47,455 bases of DNA from JAAYCI01 sp031548875 (GCA_031548875.1 JAVBQQ010000012.1:1-47455), one strand, 5' to 3'. Numbered from the stretch's first letter, positions 32,163 to 40,181 are shown. Made by a program: numbers and translations. The notes: generated by a model from the sequence alone, not told the origin.

Positions 32163-32465
32163 ATGCCATTTGAACCCAAGTTGAAATACAAGGGGCGCCC
32201 GTTGGTGCGCTCTAAAAACGAGATGTATTACGGCGACATGGCCGACCCTTACGTGGTGTTCATGCAGATACTGTCCACCCGGAAGGAGAACGACGAGGAG
32301 CTACCGGACAAGGTGATGGTGATGCTGCTTTCCACTGATACCACCCTCTCGCCCAAAGACCGCATCGCCAAGCAGAGCGTGAAGAACGGCCTGTACAACG
32401 CGCTGGATTTCGCCGCCATCATGCTGGACCGCGCGCTGGCGGACGAGAAAAAAGGCGGTGGCTAA
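32163..32465 (+). CDS. Conserved hypothetical protein (100 aa)
   Basis: A 100-residue cytoplasmic protein without signal or membrane helix. The sequence PFEPKLKYKGRPLVRSKNEMYYGDMADPYVVFMQIL has the look of small conserved Clostridia proteins of unknown function found near ireB; no domain name can be given. The chain is a short beta-rich N-terminal half and an alpha-helical C-terminal half (GLYNALDFAAIMLDRALADEKK). AAAAAGGAGC precedes ATG 32163. It is co-transcribed with ireB and closes with a strong hairpin at 32484. Confidence 0.8.
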   Translation: MPFEPKLKYKGRPLVRSKNEMYYGDMADPYVVFMQILSTRKENDEELPDKVMVMLLSTDTTLSPKDRIAKQSVKNGLYNALDFAAIMLDRALADEKKGGG

Positions 32466-32483
32466 ACGCTTTTACAGACAACC

Positions 32484-32518
32484 AAGGGATGCCTGACACA
32501 GGTCAGGCATCCCTTTCA
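32484..32518 (+). terminator. Terminator after ireB operon
   Basis: AAGGGATGCCTGAC (32484-32497) pairs perfectly with GTCAGGCATCCCTT (32502-32515) around a 4-base loop; a TTC follows. It separates convergent genes and may act in both directions, although the T-run is short. Confidence 0.8.
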
Positions 32519-32585
32519 ATGTTGTGCGGTTTCCGTATCAAAACACGCCGGCGTATGGCAAAAACAACAGGCTTCTCCGCCATAC

Positions 32586-33419
32586 TTAACCTGCAACAAG
32601 CGTGATTACCGGCAGGTGCGGACGATTGTTGACCCGGAAGGGCAGGATACTGTTCCCCAGCCCACGGCTGACGACCATATTGGTCGCATCGTCCAGGGCA
32701 TACACACCGGAAGTGTACTGAGGGAAAAAACCCTGATCCGGCGCGACAAGCCCGCCCACGCCCGGGATCCGTATCTGCCCTCCGTGGGCATGGCCCGCCA
32801 ATACCAGGTCCGGACGAGGGCCATCCGGTGGAAGATAGGATACCCACAACTCCGGCCTGTGCGCTATCAGGATTTGGAAATAATCCGGTAGTTCTTGAGA
32901 TGCAAAGGTGTCTGCAGAGTACAGTTCGCCATCCCGCAAGCCGGCAATGACGATCTTCTGCCCTTCTCTCTCCAAAAAAATGTAGTCGTCATCCAGCAGC
33001 ATTGCACCGCGCTCGCTCAAAATCGACTTCCATTCAAGGATCTGGCCGCTCGCAACCTCATGGTTCCCCGTAACGGCATACACGCCACATATCGCCGACA
33101 AGCCTTCACACAGTTCCTCCAGCCTGCAGGAGTTCAACTCTGCCGACATATCGATACTGTCTCCGGTCATCACAACGATATCCGGTTCCTGCTCCGCCAC
33201 AAGACGAACGATCTTTTCCACACTGGACGCGTTTTTCGGCAGGTGGGTATCCGAGATATGCACGATTCGAAAGCCGTCGAAAGCAGAGGGCAGGTTGTCG
33301 TACACCAGGCGGATGTTTTCAGGTTGGATCCAATTGTTCTGCACCAGCAGATAGACCACAAGCAACAGCGACATAAGGAGGAATACCAGAAGGCCACGCA
33401 GCCTCCGGACTGTTTTCAT
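32586..33419 (-). CDS. Membrane-anchored metallophosphoesterase (277 aa)
   Basis: A calcineurin-like phosphoesterase of the YkuE/YaeI type. Residues 8-27 are an N-terminal membrane helix; the catalytic domain is outside by the positive-inside rule. Metal-binding motifs appear in order: HISDTH (D57, H59), MTGDSID (G86-D87), GNHE (118-121), a later AHRPE and AGHAHGGQ. Relatives hydrolyse UDP-diacylglucosamine or other phosphoesters at the membrane. GGAGGG precedes ATG 33419. It is the last gene of the rsmD-coaD-dnaD-dnaI operon, 24 bases after dnaI. Its base composition is visibly less GC-rich than the neighbours, with more A/T third positions, which may mean recent acquisition. Confidence 0.9.
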   Translation of the reverse strand: MKTVRRLRGLLVFLLMSLLLVVYLLVQNNWIQPENIRLVYDNLPSAFDGFRIVHISDTHLPKNASSVEKIVRLVAEQEPDIVVMTGDSIDMSAELNSCRLEELCEGLSAICGVYAVTGNHEVASGQILEWKSILSERGAMLLDDDYIFLEREGQKIVIAGLRDGELYSADTFASQELPDYFQILIAHRPELWVSYLPPDGPRPDLVLAGHAHGGQIRIPGVGGLVAPDQGFFPQYTSGVYALDDATNMVVSRGLGNSILPFRVNNRPHLPVITLVAG

Positions 33420-33443
33420 GCGCTTCCCTCCACTTCGCAAACG

Positions 33444-34409
33444 CTAGCCGTGCCTTTGCAGGCGCAGGTCCTCGCCACAGAACTCGATGGGGTCGCACTC
33501 GCCCAGCAGGCGGGAGGCGATCTTTTCGGTGTAGCGTTGGCGCAGCAGATCCTCCCGCGTTATGTTGGAGGTATAGATGGTGGGACGGCGCCCCATGCGG
33601 GTGTTCACCAGCTCATACAAAAGCGAAAGCACGTACGCATCCAAAAACTCGCTTCCCAGGTCGTCCAATACAAGCAACTCCGCCTGCAGCATGGAGGTGA
33701 ACAGTTCGCCTGTGCGGCCGGTTTCCCGCCGGTGTTGCAGCAGCTGTGCAAAGGCGCTCTGGGCGCTCACGTAGATCACGTCGAACCCCTGCTCCAGCAC
33801 GCCGCCCGCTATGGCCAGCGCCAGATGCGTCTTGCCGAGGCCGGCGTCCCCATAGAAATAGTAGCTGCGGCTGCGGCGGCCGAAGGTGGCAACATAGTCC
33901 CGGCACTCCTGCAGCAGGGCGGCCATGTCCCGCCGGGGGGAACCGGGGTACCCCTCCATCCGCTCGGGGTAGCGCGCGGGGTCGAACGTATCGAACGAAG
34001 AGATGGTGAGCGGGCTTTCGGCATTGATCTCCGCCCGGCGCAGCCGCAGCACCTCACGGTGCACACAGCCGCACACGCGCCCGTCCGCGATGCCGGTGTC
34101 TTCGCAGGCGGCGCAGTCGTACCGGGGTTCCAGGTCCCGTTCACTGCTGCCGACGGCATGCAACATCTCCGCACGCTGGGCGGCCAGCGCATGCATCTCC
34201 GAAAGTTTTTCCCGCGCTTCGGCCTGCTGGCCGTCGGCCGCCAGACGCGCGGCCATCGCGCCCATCGCGCCGCGGCGGCGGTCCAGTTCCACAAGGCCGG
34301 GCAGGGCTTCCTCCAGCTGGGCGCGGCGGCGCAGGGCATCGTCCTGCGCGCGCTGGCGGTGCCGGGCGATCTCCCGCTTTGCCTCGATGTACAGTTCCTG
34401 CCGGTTCAC
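33444..34409 (-). CDS. dnaI: DnaI/DnaC-like helicase loader ATPase (321 aa)
   Basis: AAA+ protein that loads the replicative helicase onto DNA. The N-terminal third is a coiled, Arg-rich helical region, followed by a zinc-type cysteine cluster (YDCAACEDTGIADGRVCGC, about residues 97-115). The ATPase domain has Walker A GDAGLGKTHLA, Walker B ELLVLDDLGSE, and a sensor SNITREDL. This order is typical of Firmicutes DnaI. GAGAGGAG precedes the ATG. Directly downstream of the DnaD-domain gene, a common primosome pairing. IstB of transposons has the same ATPase, but there is no transposase nearby and the zinc-containing N-terminus fits DnaI. Confidence 0.93.
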   Translation of the reverse strand: MNRQELYIEAKREIARHRQRAQDDALRRRAQLEEALPGLVELDRRRGAMGAMAARLAADGQQAEAREKLSEMHALAAQRAEMLHAVGSSERDLEPRYDCAACEDTGIADGRVCGCVHREVLRLRRAEINAESPLTISSFDTFDPARYPERMEGYPGSPRRDMAALLQECRDYVATFGRRSRSYYFYGDAGLGKTHLALAIAGGVLEQGFDVIYVSAQSAFAQLLQHRRETGRTGELFTSMLQAELLVLDDLGSEFLDAYVLSLLYELVNTRMGRRPTIYTSNITREDLLRQRYTEKIASRLLGECDPIEFCGEDLRLQRHG

Positions 34410-34474
34410 TGGGTGCTCTCCTCTCGGTGCTGGTTCGTTTGTTCAAAAAAGACCGGGGCGCGGCTTGCGCATGG

Positions 34475-35398
34475 CTACCCACCCTTGCGCTTGGAAAGCG
34501 GCACATACCCACGGCCGGACAGAATGTCCCGCCCGCGGGCAGGCGTCTCTGCCGGGCCCTGCACGCGCAGGTTGCGGCCCTCTTCGGCGCGCTGCACGTC
34601 ACGGGTGGTGCGGTATCCCTTGCCCTGCCACCGTTTGAGGATGGAAGAGAGGTATTTTACGTCATTTTGTTTGTCGCCCGCATGCAGACGGGCCAGTTCC
34701 AGCATCTCGTCGCCGTAGCCGTACTCTTCGTCCCATTTTGCGATAGCCCGCCGCTCGCCCAGCGTGAGGCCGGCCTCCGCGACGCCCAACAGCGCCGCCA
34801 CCTGTGCGCACCGTGCCTGCCGCGCCGCCAGAAGCTTCAGGTGTTGGTCGGCAGCATGGGCATCTTCTATGCCCTGCTTCTGCCAGTCGAACAGGGCGCG
34901 TTCCACGCGCAATGCGCCGGTTTTGCCCTGGCTCTGACAGTACACTGCCGCCGTGAGAATGAAATCGGCGGCGAAGCCGTCCCGGGTGTACAGCGTGCAA
35001 AAAATCTCCTGGTCCCGCCGGCCCACCATGCCGCCAAAGATGCGCTGCAGTTCCTGCATCATCGCACCCAGCACGGGGTCCGCCCCGGCGGCTGTGTTCA
35101 CCTCGGCCGTGGTCATGTACTGGCGGCGCGGGGCTTTTTCGGCAGGCAGTGCGGGGCCGTCGGGCGTATCCACACGTTCCAGCAGGCCGGCGCCCTCCCA
35201 GTAGGCCAGTTCCCGCTCCACCTCTGCGCGGGAGAGACGTAGCGCGTCGGCCACACGGGCAGCATCGCACTCGCCGTTCTGCAGCAGGTACAGCGCCACG
35301 CGAAAGCGCGCCTCGCCTGCATCGGGAAAGGTGAGACGCGCAAACACAAGCTGCGGCACGGCCACAGAATCTCCATTGTATTGTGCCGGACGGTACAT
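34475..35398 (-). CDS. DnaD-domain replication initiation protein (307 aa)
   Basis: Likely primosome component that helps DnaI bring helicase to the origin or to restart sites. The N-terminal part (residues 25-95) looks like a winged helix. The middle (PVLGAMMQELQRIFGGMVGRRDQEIFCTLYTRDGFAADFILTAA, by position about 105-150) and the C-terminal KYLSSILKRWQGKGYRT block are the two DnaD/DnaB2-type domains; the latter is the YxxxIxxxW motif of the family. The tail is basic. AAGGGGC precedes the ATG. In the operon between the coiled-coil gene and dnaI. Confidence 0.9.
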   Translation of the reverse strand: MYRPAQYNGDSVAVPQLVFARLTFPDAGEARFRVALYLLQNGECDAARVADALRLSRAEVERELAYWEGAGLLERVDTPDGPALPAEKAPRRQYMTTAEVNTAAGADPVLGAMMQELQRIFGGMVGRRDQEIFCTLYTRDGFAADFILTAAVYCQSQGKTGALRVERALFDWQKQGIEDAHAADQHLKLLAARQARCAQVAALLGVAEAGLTLGERRAIAKWDEEYGYGDEMLELARLHAGDKQNDVKYLSSILKRWQGKGYRTTRDVQRAEEGRNLRVQGPAETPARGRDILSGRGYVPLSKRKGG

Positions 35399-35437
35399 GG
35401 CGGGTGCCCCTTATGTTGGTTTTGGCGGAACTGGAAT

Positions 35438-35899
35438 CTATTCGCTTTTTGTGATAGCCCTGTTGCGCATCGAGCTGCGCACGTTCTTTACCTCGCCCAT
35501 GCTCTTGGCCAGCTGTTCCTCCGTCTGGCGCAGCATGTTCTCGCAGAAGTTCGTCACCTGTTTGCGCATCTCCTTGGCGCTGTTCTGGGCACCCTGTGTG
35601 ATCTCGGACGCCTTCTGCTGGCTGATTTTCACGATCTCCTGCTCGCTTGCAACGGCGCGGGCGCGTTCCTCCGCCTTGCGCACGATACCTTCGGCCTCCT
35701 TGCGGGCGCCCTCCACGATCTCGGCGCGGTCCTGCACGATGGCCTTGGCCTGGCGGATTTCGGTGGGCATGTTCAGGCGGATATCATCGATGATGTCGCG
35801 CAGTTTTTCGGCGTCCACCATCCGCTTGCCGGTAAGCGGCACCGTGAAGGCGTCCTCCAGCGTCTCGTCCATCAGGTCCAGCAAATCATCGATATTCAT
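35438..35899 (-). CDS. Coiled-coil protein, ATP-synthase-stalk-like (153 aa)
   Basis: A highly helical, charged protein resembling Clostridia proteins often annotated merely as ATPase or V-type ATPase subunit H-like. The N-terminal segment (NIDDLLDLMDETLEDAFTVPL, KRMVDAEKLRDIIDDIRLNMP) is followed by one long coiled coil rich in Lys, Glu, Ala and Gln (residues 45-150). No catalytic motif is visible, so the name ATPase would be misleading. A DivIVA-like role at the membrane or septum is possible. AAAGGAGAAC precedes ATG 35899. Third gene of rsmD-coaD-this-dnaD-dnaI. Confidence 0.82.
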   Translation of the reverse strand: MNIDDLLDLMDETLEDAFTVPLTGKRMVDAEKLRDIIDDIRLNMPTEIRQAKAIVQDRAEIVEGARKEAEGIVRKAEERARAVASEQEIVKISQQKASEITQGAQNSAKEMRKQVTNFCENMLRQTEEQLAKSMGEVKNVRSSMRNRAITKSE

Positions 35900-35938
35900 C
35901 TTTCGTTCTCCTTTCTAGATGAGAAACGGCGCGGGTGT

Positions 35939-36436
35939 TTAGGGCTTCCTTCCGTTTTTCAGCCGATCCAGGATCATCCCCTCCAGCGGCGGCGGCACGA
36001 ACTCGGACAGGTCGCCCCCGTAGCGGGCCACCTCGCGCACGGCGCTGGACGAGAGAAACATATAGCGGATGTCTGTAGTGATGAAGACGGTCTCCAGTTC
36101 GGGGTTTATCTTCTTGTTGATGAGCGCCATCTGAAACTCGTATTCAAAGTCGGCAAGGGCGCGCAGGCCCTTCACCAGAGCGCTTGCGCCCACCTTGCGT
36201 GCGTAATCGGCCACCAGCCCATCGTAGCAGTCCACCTCGATGTTGGGGATATCCTTCGTGATGATACGCAGCATATCCATGCGTTCCTCCACCGAAAAGG
36301 TGTACAGGTTCTCCTTCTCGGTGTTCATCAGCGCCATCACGATCACCTTGTCGAACAATCCGGCGCAGCGCTGGATGATATTCAGGTGGCCGTAGGTGAC
36401 GGGGTCGTAGCTGCCGGGGCAGATCGCGATTCTCAC
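35939..36436 (-). CDS. coaD: Phosphopantetheine adenylyltransferase (165 aa)
   Basis: Fourth step of coenzyme A synthesis: 4'-phosphopantetheine plus ATP gives dephospho-CoA. The nucleotidyltransferase motifs are complete: CPGSYDPVTYGHLNII (T/HxGH type, residues 6-21), GLVADYARKVGASALVKGLRALADFEYE, and FLSSSAVREVARYGGDLSEFVPP. Length is normal. Start codon is GTG at 36436, with GAAGGACGG upstream. It follows rsmD by 24 bases, the usual Firmicutes order. Confidence 0.98.
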   Translation of the reverse strand: MRIAICPGSYDPVTYGHLNIIQRCAGLFDKVIVMALMNTEKENLYTFSVEERMDMLRIITKDIPNIEVDCYDGLVADYARKVGASALVKGLRALADFEYEFQMALINKKINPELETVFITTDIRYMFLSSSAVREVARYGGDLSEFVPPPLEGMILDRLKNGRKP

Positions 36437-36460
36437 GGGTTGTTTCCGTCCTTCCCTCGT

Positions 36461-37015
36461 TCAGAGTGTGGGCGTTTCCAGCATATACTCATACCGGGCC
36501 ACGGCCACGGTGCCGTACCGGTACTGCTTTTTTAGCGAGAGGTCTCCCGCCCGTTCGGGCAGCTGGGTGCCAATCTCGTGCTCGCACAGCACCACCGCCC
36601 CCTCGGCACAGCGGACGCCCAGGGCGGGCAACACGCGGTGCAGCAGGCTTTTCCCGTAGGGCGGGTCCAGCAGGATGATGTCGAACACATCGCCCTCGCG
36701 CGCCAGAAACGCCTCCACATTGCCGCGCACCACCTTCGCGCGCGGCGCAAGGCCTGCGGCCTGCGCGTTTTTGGCGATCAGGGCTGCGGCTGCAGGCGCT
36801 TCGTCCACAAAGGTGCAGTGCACCGCCCCGCGCGAGAGGGCTTCCAGGCCCAGTTGGCCGCTGCCCGCATACAGGTCCAGCACGCGGGCGCCGGGCAGCA
36901 GGAACTGCACCGAGGAAAACATAGCTTCTTTCACCCGCTCCAGCGTGGGGCGGGTGGCGTCGCCGGGCAGGCTTTCCAGTTTTGTACCGCGGCTGTCTCC
37001 CGCAATGATGCGCAA
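36461..37015 (-). CDS. rsmD: 16S rRNA (guanine966-N2)-methyltransferase RsmD (184 aa)
   Basis: Methylates G966 of 16S rRNA. The N-terminus RIIAGDSRGTKLESLPGDATRPTLERVKEAMF (by position 2-33) and the SAM motif VLDLYAGSGQLGLEALSRGA, then DIILLDPPYGKS (catalytic DPPY) are typical. The start is TTG at 37015: GGGGGAGGAG lies five bases upstream of it and the family begins exactly here. An in-frame ATG at 37039 lies upstream of that ribosome site and is less likely. First gene of the operon, after a 120-base leader from the promoter at 37143-37171. Confidence 0.94.
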   Translation of the reverse strand: MRIIAGDSRGTKLESLPGDATRPTLERVKEAMFSSVQFLLPGARVLDLYAGSGQLGLEALSRGAVHCTFVDEAPAAAALIAKNAQAAGLAPRAKVVRGNVEAFLAREGDVFDIILLDPPYGKSLLHRVLPALGVRCAEGAVVLCEHEIGTQLPERAGDLSLKKQYRYGTVAVARYEYMLETPTL

Positions 37016-37085
37016 ACGATCTCCTCCCCCGGCAGGCATTTGCGGCCCGCCGCTGGCGAAGCGCCGCCGCGGCTGCGGCGGACGG

Positions 37086-37124
37086 CAAAAGCTGCCCTAG
37101 ACGAAAGAATCAAGACAGCTTTTG
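37086..37124 (-). other. 5' leader hairpin of rsmD
   Basis: CAAAAGCTG (37124-37116 on the minus strand) pairs with CAGCTTTTG (37094-37086) near the 5' end of the rsmD transcript. The stem is followed by CCGTCC, not T residues; it could stabilise the mRNA or belong to a larger GC-rich leader fold that continues to the start codon. Confidence 0.45.
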
Positions 37125-37142
37125 GCGGAACGCGATGATACT

Positions 37143-37171
37143 ATTATGCGGCCCCGCCGTCTGTTTGTCAA
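37143..37171 (-). promoter_or_regulatory. Promoter of the rsmD-coaD-dnaD-dnaI operon
   Basis: On the minus strand TTGACA (37171-37166), 17-base spacer, CATAAT (37148-37143). Confidence 0.85.
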
Positions 37172-37217
37172 TTCTCGCAGGGTGTGCCCGGGGCCTGTCG
37201 ACACAAGGTTTCGAACC

Positions 37218-37250
37218 GATTTTCGCGCATTTCAAGGAAGGCGCAAAATC
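37218..37250 (-). other. Imperfect hairpin after the 94-aa gene
   Basis: GATTTTGCGC (37250-37241) pairs with GCGCGAAAATC (37228-37218) with one bulge. It lies about 40 bases after the stop of the 94-residue gene and just upstream of the rsmD promoter. There is no T-run, so terminator function is uncertain. Confidence 0.4.
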
Positions 37251-37289
37251 AGCCAATAAGACGGCTCATTCGCTTCATATCAACAGTCC

Positions 37290-37574
37290 CTAGTACAGGT
37301 TCTCACCCTTCACTGTGCACATGGTCAGGTCCAGGTAATCGTACTGCAGCAGGTGCGTGCGGGCGGCACCCATATCGTAATTGTCCGGTGCCTGCAGGGT
37401 GAGACGCATACCGCCCTTCTGGCGGTCCACATGGGCGATGATGATGGGGCCGCTGATCTCCTCGTCCCGCTCGTCGTTCTTGTCTGTGCGCTGGAAGCCA
37501 TCGTCCATGAACTTGACGCGTGTGGCACGGCACACCCGCACCCTGTTGTCCATTCCTGTGTACATGATCCTCAT
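37290..37574 (-). CDS. Conserved hypothetical protein (94 aa)
   Basis: Not assigned to a known family. A soluble, 94-residue protein starting MRIMYTGMDNRVRVCRATRV, with a charged middle (RTDKNDERDEE) and a C-terminal half GMRLTLQAPDNYDMGAARTHLLQYDYL that looks like a small alpha/beta domain. No signal, membrane helix or cysteine motif. AAGGAG at proper spacing before ATG 37574 and GC-rich third positions support it. It lies 19 bases after uvrC on the same strand, so it is the third gene of GNAT-uvrC-this. Confidence 0.78.
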   Translation of the reverse strand: MRIMYTGMDNRVRVCRATRVKFMDDGFQRTDKNDERDEEISGPIIIAHVDRQKGGMRLTLQAPDNYDMGAARTHLLQYDYLDLTMCTVKGENLY

Positions 37575-37593
37575 TGTGCAACACTCCTTCTAT

Positions 37594-39456
37594 TCAAACT
37601 TGGCCCTCCCCGGGCCCTTGTTGACTGTGGAAATGGGCATATACGGCCCTGGCCGCAGCCCTGTTCACGCCTTTTGCCGCAGCCAGCTCTTCTTCAGCCG
37701 CCTGCGAGATGGCCTTCACCGTCTTGAAATGGGCCATGAGGGCCCTGGCGGTGGCCGGGCCTACACCCTTGATACCGGACAGCGTGGACGAAAACGCCCT
37801 GCCCTTGGCGGCGCGACGCTGGTAGTCCAGCGCAAAACGGTGGGCTTCGTCCTGCACGCGGGTGACCAGTGTGAACACCCCGCGGTGCATAGAAAGGGCG
37901 ATCTCCGCTCCTTCGCGGGAGACAAGGCCCCTCGTGCGGTGGCGCGCATCCTTCACCATGCCGTACAGCGGTACGTCCGCAAGGCCGGTGCCCGCAAGAC
38001 TGGCCGCCGCAGCGCCCACCTGCCCGCGGCCGCCGTCCACCAGGATCAGGTCCGGCTTCTGGCCGAACTGGCCCTTGGCGCCGGCATCGTACTCCGCGGC
38101 ACGGCGCAGCAGCGTTTCAGCCATGCTGGCGTAGTCGTCGGTGCCGGCCACGGTCTTTATCTTGAAGCGCCGATAGCCGGCCTTCTTGGGCCGGCCGCCC
38201 TCGAACACCACCATGCCACACACACTACTGCCCTCGCCCCAGTTGGATATATCATAGCTCTCGATGACGTCGGGCGGTGTATCCAGCCCCAGCAGGCCGG
38301 CCAGCTCGTCCAGCGCCTTCTCCTCGCGGCGGGTGCGGCCGCTCTCCAGCGCCAGGCGCTCGGCGGCATTCACGTACGCGGTACTCATAAGCTTGGCATT
38401 GTCGCCCCGTTCGGGCGTGTAGATGCGCACCTTCGCCCCCTTCTGCTCGGCCAGCAGCTGCTCCAGCAGCGCCTGCCCCGGCACCGGCGCATCCACGGCG
38501 ATGATCGGCGGGATCTCCTCGCACTCCACCCCTTCGCTGCCCACATAATACTCGGGCAGGAACTCCTCACGCAGCTCGTCCAGCGCACCCGCACCTGGGA
38601 AGACGAACTCCCGCTTGTCGCACAGGCGGCCGTCCCGGAAGCGCAGGATGGCCGCACAGGCCGCCCCGGCCGATTTGGCGAAGGCGATGACATCCTGGTC
38701 CTTGTCGCCCTGTTTGACGACCGTCTGCCCATCGTTTACCTTGCGGATGGCAGCGATCTGGTCTCGCAACAGGGCGGCGCGCTCGAAGTCCAGCCCCTCG
38801 CTGGCCTCCTGCATGCGGGCTTCCAGCAGACCGGTCAGTTCATCCCGCCCTTTCTCAATGAGCTGCAGCGCGCCGTCCACAGCTTCGGCATAGTCGCGCT
38901 GCGAGATCTTGCCGCTGCAGGTGCCCATACATTTGCCGATATGATGGTAGAGGCAGGGGCGGTTCTTGCCAAAATCCTCAGGGAAGCGCCGCGTGCACCG
39001 GGGCAAAAGAAAGCAGTCGGCCGCCGTCTGCACCAGCTGTTTTGCGGCATACGAGGACATGTATGGCCCAATATACCGCGCGCCGTCGTTCTCCTTCTGG
39101 TGCTCGGCCGAGATGCGCTGCCACTCCCCCGCCGACACCCGGATGTAGCTGTATCCCTTGTCGTCCTTCAGCAGGATGTTGTATTTGGGGCGGTGCTGCT
39201 TGATCTGGCTGCACTCCAGCACCAGCGCCTCGTACTCGGTGGCTGTCACGATGTAATCGAGGGCGGCGGCGTGCTCCACCATACGTGTGGTCTTCTCGTC
39301 GTGGGGCACACCGGGGCGGAAATACTGACTGACCCGCGTGCGCAGGCTCTTGGCTTTGCCGATGTAGATGATCTCGTCCGTCTTGTCCCGGATGATATAT
39401 ACGCCGGGCAACTTTGGCAGGGCGTTCGCCTTCTGGTACAGTTCCGCCGTGGTCAT
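37594..39456 (-). CDS. uvrC: UvrC: excinuclease ABC subunit C (620 aa)
   Basis: Makes both incisions in nucleotide excision repair. Residues 12-95 are the GIY-YIG nuclease for the 3' cut (LPGVYIIRDKTDEIIYIGKAKSLRTRVSQYF region). A cysteine cluster (CTRRF, CLYHHIGKC, C) follows at about 150-185, then the UVR motif around 205-240, the RNase H-like domain for the 5' cut (SYDISNWGEGSSVCGMVVFEGG, PDLILVDGGRGQVGAA) and C-terminal helix-hairpin-helix motifs (LSGIKGVGPATARALMAHF). Length is normal. The ATG overlaps the stop of the GNAT gene (ATGA). Confidence 0.98.
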   Translation of the reverse strand: MTTAELYQKANALPKLPGVYIIRDKTDEIIYIGKAKSLRTRVSQYFRPGVPHDEKTTRMVEHAAALDYIVTATEYEALVLECSQIKQHRPKYNILLKDDKGYSYIRVSAGEWQRISAEHQKENDGARYIGPYMSSYAAKQLVQTAADCFLLPRCTRRFPEDFGKNRPCLYHHIGKCMGTCSGKISQRDYAEAVDGALQLIEKGRDELTGLLEARMQEASEGLDFERAALLRDQIAAIRKVNDGQTVVKQGDKDQDVIAFAKSAGAACAAILRFRDGRLCDKREFVFPGAGALDELREEFLPEYYVGSEGVECEEIPPIIAVDAPVPGQALLEQLLAEQKGAKVRIYTPERGDNAKLMSTAYVNAAERLALESGRTRREEKALDELAGLLGLDTPPDVIESYDISNWGEGSSVCGMVVFEGGRPKKAGYRRFKIKTVAGTDDYASMAETLLRRAAEYDAGAKGQFGQKPDLILVDGGRGQVGAAAASLAGTGLADVPLYGMVKDARHRTRGLVSREGAEIALSMHRGVFTLVTRVQDEAHRFALDYQRRAAKGRAFSSTLSGIKGVGPATARALMAHFKTVKAISQAAEEELAAAKGVNRAAARAVYAHFHSQQGPGEGQV

Positions 39457-39914
39457 CCGGCGGCGTCTTCTACTGCAAACACTTTTTTAAAAGCCCTCCG
39501 GTCCTGCACATGGGTATAACCGATGGCCTTGTAAAAGGCGTGAGCGCCCTCACGCGCAAAGGTGGACGTGAGCCAGATGCCCGCGGCGCCCTGCCGCCGC
39601 GCCCATCCCTCGCACGCCTGCATCAGCGCACGGCCCACGCCGCCGCCCTGGCTGCCCTCGTCCACGGCCAGGCAGATGGCCTCGCACAGTGTGTCTGTAA
39701 ACGTCTGCTCGTACAGGCCGGCGTGCAGGTAGCCCACAACGCCCGCGTCGCCCGCTTCCGCCACGAAAATGCAGTGTGCGGGGTTTTGCAGGATGATCTG
39801 CATCCGCCGCCGTGTGGCGTCATCTGCGCCTTGCAGACCCAGGCTGTGCAGGTTGAGCCGCGTGATGGCCGGGGCGTCCTGCAGCACCGCCGCACGGATG
39901 GTAAGCTCGCTCAT
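39453..39914 (-). CDS. GNAT family N-acetyltransferase (153 aa)
   Basis: Acetyl-CoA-dependent acetyltransferase. It starts SELTIRAAVLQDAPAITRLN; the acetyl-CoA binding loop is EGSQGGGVGRALMQACEGWARRQGAAGIWL (by position 85-115), a variant of Q/RxxGxG/A, and the C-terminal AHAFYKAIGY motif is clear. Substrate unknown; the sequence has no RimI-specific feature I can name. AGAGGT precedes ATG 39914. It overlaps uvrC by four bases, so it is the first gene of that operon. Confidence 0.92.
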   Translation of the reverse strand: MSELTIRAAVLQDAPAITRLNLHSLGLQGADDATRRRMQIILQNPAHCIFVAEAGDAGVVGYLHAGLYEQTFTDTLCEAICLAVDEGSQGGGVGRALMQACEGWARRQGAAGIWLTSTFAREGAHAFYKAIGYTHVQDRRAFKKVFAVEDAAG

Positions 39915-40147
39915 GGAAAAACCTCTTTGCAAAAGCCCTGCGCCCGCCCCGGGCGTTTTCCCGCGCGGCACAAGGTTATTTTGATGGTGTTGACAGAAGA
40001 TGAAACGTACCGGATTTGCGAGAAAAATTTTCGAGATTCAATGCAGACGATTGAGCAACACTGAATGGATTATGATTGATAACAACGCAGAAACGCGAAA
40101 TATTTTACCGTAAGGATGTACGACGGAACTTCTGCCAACACTATCTA
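39915..40147. other. AT-richer gap without a supported gene
   Basis: Between the GNAT gene and the HPr terminator. The stretch from about 39975 to 40145 is much richer in A and T than the rest. A short plus-strand frame (26 residues, ATG at 39984) and a TTGACA at 39990 are seen, but no ribosome site and no matching -10. Possibly a decayed gene or a regulatory region for the GNAT-uvrC operon. Confidence 0.4.
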
Positions 40148-40181
40148 AGAAAAAAGCGCTGCCGGAGAAGGCAGCGCTTGT
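40145..40181 (-). terminator. Rho-independent terminator of ptsH
   Basis: On the minus strand AAGCGCTGCC pairs perfectly with GGCAGCGCTT around a 6-base loop, followed by TTTTTC. It begins about ten bases after the HPr stop. Confidence 0.92.

Noticed and set aside
33444..34409. The DnaC-like ATPase as an IstB transposition helper
   Set aside because: No transposase or IS ends nearby; it follows a DnaD-domain gene and has the DnaI-type zinc region.
32895..34718. A 600-residue plus-strand open frame over the phosphoesterase and dnaI
   Set aside because: Antisense to two genes with clear motifs; no recognisable domain.
37381..39519. A 700-residue open frame on the plus strand across uvrC
   Set aside because: It is antisense to the well-conserved uvrC, has low-complexity composition typical of reverse frames in GC-rich genes, and no ribosome site.
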